The notes under the pieces: generated by a model
Seen by the model: the letters and a program-made list of their open reading frames with translations, nothing else
Database searches by the model: none
What the model was told of the DNA's origin: nothing
Source: CAYYDH01 sp964470615
Lineage (GTDB): Bacteria > Patescibacteriota > Minisyncoccia > Minisyncoccales > GWA2-38-27
Reading direction: 5' to 3'
Assembly: GCA_964470615.1 (NCBI GenBank)
Contig: CAYYDH010000037.1
Span: 1-6,902, forward strand
Length of the DNA: 6,902 nt
Shown here: positions 4,600 to 6,902 of the stretch, in pieces
Layout of the letters: each line of letters starts with the position of its first letter
Position numbering within the stretch: position 1 is the first letter of the stretch
Position numbers and translations under genes: made by a program

Positions 4600-5861
4600 G
4601 CTAGCTGTTTGAGCTCCTCACGAGCTATTTTTCTGTCATCCCAGGGAATTTTTTTGTCTCCGACAACCATTAATTGCTCTGTGCCCTTACCAAGAATCAA
4701 AACAACGTCTTTTTCTTTTGCCATAATCAATGCCTTTTTTATTGCTTCCCGTCTGTCCAAAATCTCAAACAAATTAGACTCTGAAAACCCTTCATTAGCA
4801 ATCCCAGCTTTTATTTCTGACAAAATCTGGCCTGGGTTTTCTTCGTATGGATCTTCGTTGGTTAAAATAATAATATCAGAGTTTTCTGCTGCGGTTTTTC
4901 CCAAAACCGGCCGCTTCCATTTATCACGACCGCCTCCGGCCGCGCCCATAACTGTAATTATACGGGTGCAAGATAAAGCTTTAACTGCCTTAAAAACTTC
5001 TTGGTAAGAATCCGGCGTATGCGCCAAATCAACTATAACTTTAAAAGGCTTGTCTTTTATTACTTCCATCCTTCCGGGTATCTGAGTTATTCTTTCCAGG
5101 GCTCTTTTGCAAGTATCTAAGGTTACCCCCTCGGAAAAACCAATACTTATTGCTGCTAGAGCATTGCTGGCGTTAAAGCTGCCTATCAAATTAAGGTTAA
5201 ATATTTTATCCTCAACTTTAAAGCTAACTCCTTTTTCTGAAGCAGGAAGCAACGAATAACAAATAACGTTCATTTCTTTATTTCTTCTTTGCTCATTCAT
5301 TGTGAAGCCAATCTTCTTATCTGCCGAAAATCCTAAAAAGAATCTTGCGTTTTCATCGTCTAAATTCACAATGTGATTTTTCTTTACTGCCTTAAACAAC
5401 CCTATCTTTGCTGCCCGATAGTTTTCAAAGCTCCCATGGGCCTCAATGTGCTCTGGCCTTAAGTTCAGGAAAACTGCCGTCAAGAAAGATATGAACTTAT
5501 GGCGATTTTGGACAATACCTTCAGAGGTAACTTCTACCAAACAATACTGGCATTTTTCTTTTACCATTTGACTCATCAGCCGCTGGATAACAAAACGGCC
5601 GGGCATTGTCATATGATAAGGATTCAGCCATTCTCTACCACCAACTTTAATGCTGGCTGAAGATATCCAGCCGACTTTAAAACCAGCCTCTTCTAAAACC
5701 TTGCCAGCCAAAAGAACCGTAGTGGACTTACCCTTGGTGCCCGTAATGCCGACAACCTTCAATTTACGCGATGGGAAACGATACAAAACAGCACCGGCAA
5801 AAGCAAGCAAAAAATGATAGGTTTTTATTACAAACCAGGGAATTAGTTTTTTAATCTTCAT
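4596..5861 (-). CDS. MurE-like Mur ligase (UDP-MurNAc-tripeptide synthetase-like), short N-terminus
   Basis: An ATP-dependent Mur ligase of 421 residues. MurE adds the third amino acid to the peptidoglycan stem peptide. Visible motifs are ATP loop GITGTKGKSTT (38-48), LVEVTSEG (108-115), the YRAAKIGLF block with the probable carbamylated lysine K152, FNASNALAA (229-237), IPGRMEV (261-267), VDLAHTPDS (277-285), DRREAIKKAL (369-378) and GKGTEQ with WDDRKIAREE near the end. Typical MurE has about 490 residues; the missing part is the N-terminal UDP-substrate domain, replaced by about 30 residues rich in hydrophobics (LIPWFVIKTYHFLLAFAGAV) that may bind the membrane. The DNPR motif that binds meso-DAP in canonical MurE is read here as EDPY (336-339), so the amino acid substrate cannot be assigned. 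The gene follows the terminator of the LeuA-like gene by about 45 bases; no convincing promoter or Shine-Dalgarno is seen. Confidence 0.88.
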   Translation of the reverse strand: MKIKKLIPWFVIKTYHFLLAFAGAVLYRFPSRKLKVVGITGTKGKSTTVLLAGKVLEEAGFKVGWISSASIKVGGREWLNPYHMTMPGRFVIQRLMSQMVKEKCQYCLVEVTSEGIVQNRHKFISFLTAVFLNLRPEHIEAHGSFENYRAAKIGLFKAVKKNHIVNLDDENARFFLGFSADKKIGFTMNEQRRNKEMNVICYSLLPASEKGVSFKVEDKIFNLNLIGSFNASNALAAISIGFSEGVTLDTCKRALERITQIPGRMEVIKDKPFKVIVDLAHTPDSYQEVFKAVKALSCTRIITVMGAAGGGRDKWKRPVLGKTAAENSDIIILTNEDPYEENPGQILSEIKAGIANEGFSESNLFEILDRREAIKKALIMAKEKDVVLILGKGTEQLMVVGDKKIPWDDRKIAREELKQLA

Positions 5862-5883
5862 ATTATCTAATTTAACATAAAAA

Positions 5884-5918
5884 AGGAAAAAGAAAACCGG
5901 CTGCTTAAGCAGCCGGTT
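5884..5918 (-). terminator. Intrinsic terminator overlapping the stop of the LeuA-like gene
   Basis: A perfect 10-bp inverted repeat, AACCGGCTGC (5895-5904) and GCAGCCGGTT (5909-5918), with loop TTAA. On the minus strand it is followed by a T-rich tract (TTTTCTTTTTCC). The stop codon TAA of the LeuA-like gene (5907-5905) is in the loop, and its last codons, Glu-Pro-Ala-Ala, form one arm. It should end the LeuA-like transcript before the Mur ligase gene. Confidence 0.85.
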
Positions 5919-6327
5919 CGGCAGGAAGCTTTGGTATCGCGCGATTCAAGCCCTTTACCAGAGCCTGAAGACTCGCGTGGATGATGTTAGTAGAAACACC
6001 TTTGTCCTCCCACCTCCGCTTGTCAAGGCGGAACTCAATCCAAACCTTAACTGCTGAAGCAGTGCCCCTATGGCTGCTGACTATACCGACGTGGAAATCA
6101 GCAACCTCTACTTTCTTCAGCCCAGGATAATAAGGATCAAGAGCCTTTCTGAGAGCGTTATCGAGCGCATTAACCGGGCCATTGCCTTCGGCAACGACAT
6201 AGATTTCATCTGGCTGGCCTCTAATCGCCAGCTTAATGCTCGCTTCAGAAACGTGGGTATTGTCTCCATCGCCGTCTGCTTTTACGTTAAACTGCGAGAC
6301 CTTGAAGACCTTCTCTTTCCTTCTCAT
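5905..6327 (-). CDS. Stand-alone LeuA-dimer (2-isopropylmalate synthase regulatory) domain protein
   Basis: A 140-residue protein that aligns by eye with the C-terminal allosteric/dimerisation domain (LeuA_dimer) of 2-isopropylmalate and citramalate synthases. The key blocks are EGNGPVNALDNAL (about 48-60), VWIEFR (95-100), and the WEDKGVSTNIIHASLQALVK stretch followed by GLN. In LeuA this domain binds leucine and feeds back on the enzyme. Here no TIM-barrel catalytic domain precedes it: the reading frame starts at a clear ATG with a strong Shine-Dalgarno (AGGAGG, 8 bases away) only about seven residues before the domain, so this is a whole gene, not a fragment. The start at 6327 is preferred to a TTG at 6357. 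GC content is about 52% by hand count, clearly above its neighbours; with the strong promoter and ribosome site this suggests high expression, or possibly transfer. Ligand and partner are unknown. Confidence 0.88.
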   Translation of the reverse strand: MRRKEKVFKVSQFNVKADGDGDNTHVSEASIKLAIRGQPDEIYVVAEGNGPVNALDNALRKALDPYYPGLKKVEVADFHVGIVSSHRGTASAVKVWIEFRLDKRRWEDKGVSTNIIHASLQALVKGLNRAIPKLPAEPAA

Positions 6328-6335
6328 TCTTGGAT

Positions 6336-6341
6336 CCTCCT
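6336..6341 (-). promoter_or_regulatory. Strong Shine-Dalgarno site of the LeuA-like gene
   Basis: AGGAGG on the minus strand, 8 bases before the ATG at 6327. It fixes this start over the upstream TTG and is the only near-consensus ribosome site in the window. A second AGGAG lies at 6348-6344. Confidence 0.85.
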
Positions 6342-6362
6342 GTCTCCTGAAATACAATGAGC

Positions 6363-6413
6363 AAAAACTGCTTTTAAGGCAGGGCTGGTTGCTTCAGGAA
6401 TCACAGCCCTGTC
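6363..6413 (-). promoter_or_regulatory. Structured leader of the LeuA-like gene, attenuator-like
   Basis: On the minus strand CAGGGCTG (6411-6404) and CAGCCCTG (6387-6380) form an 8-bp stem around a 16-base loop, at the predicted transcript start. A weaker second stem, CTGC (6382-6379) with GCAG (6371-6368), is followed by five T (6367-6363). The two stems share bases 6382-6380, so they cannot both form, as in attenuators. The second stem has only 4 bp, so the switch reading is tentative. Confidence 0.4.
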
Positions 6414-6682
6414 CCATTTTGGATATTATTCTTGTTATAGGAATTGTCAACTAAGGGTTTTCTTTTGACTGAAAAGTAATACCAAATCGCTCCAAAAATA
6501 CCCAAAAGAAAGATTATAAAAAGCCAGCGAGTTTTATCGCCTTGTTTAGGATATTTTCTTTTAGCTGCATCAAGCAGCATCATTAGCCAAAAAATAGAAA
6601 AGGTAATCAGTAGCAGGTAGTATATAACAATAATCCAGATGAAAGGACCCAACAAATCCAATAAGTCTTTAAAGTTTTCCAT
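6401..6682 (-). CDS. Small two-helix membrane protein, PLDc_N-like
   Basis: A 93-residue integral membrane protein. It has two hydrophobic segments, about residues 13-37 (FIWIIVIYYLLLITFSIFWL) and 53-71 (WLFIIFLLGIFGAIWYYFSV). They are separated by a charged loop, LDAAKRKYPKQGDKTRW, and followed by a polar tail. The FWLMMLLDAAKRK-loop-W pattern resembles the PLDc_N domain that precedes the catalytic part of cardiolipin synthases, which is also found alone in many small bacterial proteins. No phospholipase HKD motif is present, so no catalysis is expected. The ATG directly follows the ruvA stop (TAA then ATG), with a weak AGGA site inside ruvA, so it is in the ruvA operon. The 3' end carries the promoter of the LeuA-like gene. 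Confidence 0.78.
   Translation of the reverse strand: MENFKDLLDLLGPFIWIIVIYYLLLITFSIFWLMMLLDAAKRKYPKQGDKTRWLFIIFLLGIFGAIWYYFSVKRKPLVDNSYNKNNIQNGTGL
6423..6450 (-). promoter_or_regulatory. Sigma70-type promoter for the LeuA-like gene
   Basis: A perfect TTGACA (-35, 6450-6445) is followed after 16 bases by TAATAT (-10, 6428-6423) on the minus strand, inside the end of the PLDc_N-like gene. A start near 6416 would give a leader of about 90 bases that begins with the hairpin at 6413-6378. The -10 is only a partial match. Confidence 0.5.
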
Positions 6683-6902
6683 TTATTGTTTTCCTAAAAA
6701 CTTTAATGCTTGCTTCACCCTTTCTTCACCACTAATGTTTTTAGGAATACTCTCTAGAGCCTCTTTGGCTCTTTGCCTGGAAAAACCCAAGCTTACTAAG
6801 ACGTTTTCTGCCTCATCTGTGCTTTTTTTGGGCCGAGCCAGAGAAACGTCTTTTATCTTTCCTGAAAGCTCTAAAATAATACTCATTGCCCTTTTTCTGC
6901 CT
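6683..6902 (-). CDS. ruvA: Holliday junction branch migration protein RuvA, C-terminal part (gene runs off the right edge)
   Basis: RuvA binds four-way DNA junctions and recruits the RuvB motor during recombination. The last 72 residues are in the window. The reading frame is open to the edge and begins GRKRAMSIILELSGKIKD, the end of the second helix-hairpin-helix region (usually GIGKKTAERIILEL in other bacteria). A short linker with KKSTDEAEN follows, then the C-terminal RuvB-binding domain: VLVSLGFSRQRAKEALESI and an ERVKQALKFLGKQ end. The ATG at 6886 is internal, not the start, since conserved RuvA sequence continues before it. The stop directly touches the ATG of the PLDc_N-like gene. The family is clear despite truncation by the window. 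Confidence 0.92.
   Translation of the reverse strand, partial: GRKRAMSIILELSGKIKDVSLARPKKSTDEAENVLVSLGFSRQRAKEALESIPKNISGEERVKQALKFLGKQ

Noticed and set aside
4609..5007. Plus-strand open frame of 132 codons
   Set aside because: It is antisense to the MurE-like gene, whose motifs are clear; the composition is serine/isoleucine-rich as expected of a shadow frame.
5862..5894. Possible promoter for the Mur ligase (GATAAT close to its ATG)
   Set aside because: The -10-like box touches the start codon, so transcription would begin inside the gene, and no -35 is present in the T-rich stretch.
6070..6454. Two plus-strand open frames of 72 to 96 codons
   Set aside because: They are antisense to the LeuA-like gene and its leader and show no family features.
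1..6902. CRISPR array, insertion sequence, prophage or toxin-antitoxin signals
   Set aside because: No direct repeat array, transposase or integrase motif, or terminal inverted repeats were seen on either strand.

Overview
The window looks like chromosomal DNA from a Candidate Phyla Radiation bacterium (Patescibacteria, most likely Parcubacteria). This is inferred from recognised protein families, not from a search. The signs are an IF-2 with almost nothing before its GTPase domain, a Mur ligase with a shortened N-terminus, a free-standing LeuA regulatory domain, an archaeal/eukaryotic-style Elp3, moderately AT-rich DNA, very tight gene packing, and Shine-Dalgarno sites that are mostly weak or absent.

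Layout. At the right edge, reading leftwards on the minus strand: the 3' end of ruvA, a two-helix membrane protein (PLDc_N-like) that abuts it, and a stand-alone LeuA-dimer-type domain with its own promoter, hairpin leader and strong ribosome binding site. A terminator hairpin formed partly by the last codons of the LeuA-like gene closes that unit. Next come a MurE-like ligase, a small basic 55-residue ORF and a NIF3-family protein, all on the minus strand. elp3 is the only plus-strand gene. Its stop codon overlaps the nif3 stop codon (convergent), and its start codon overlaps the start codon of a divergent Trm9-like methyltransferase. Left of that, still on the minus strand, are tRNA-Arg(CCG), tRNA-Ser(CGA), a DUF4446 gene and infB, which runs off the left edge.

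How the genes fit together. The strongest biological signal is the elp3/trm9-like pair. In eukaryotes Elp3 (in Elongator) starts cm5U formation at tRNA wobble uridine 34, and Trm9 methylates the product to mcm5U. Here both enzymes are encoded back to back around one CATG, next to two tRNA genes, which suggests a compact bacterial mcm5U34-type pathway. The rest is mainly housekeeping: translation initiation (infB), peptidoglycan-type ligation (MurE-like) and recombination (ruvA). The LeuA-like protein is the second puzzle, being a leucine-sensor-type regulatory domain with no catalytic synthase in view.

All intergenic gaps are short; no gene-free stretch reaches 300 bases.
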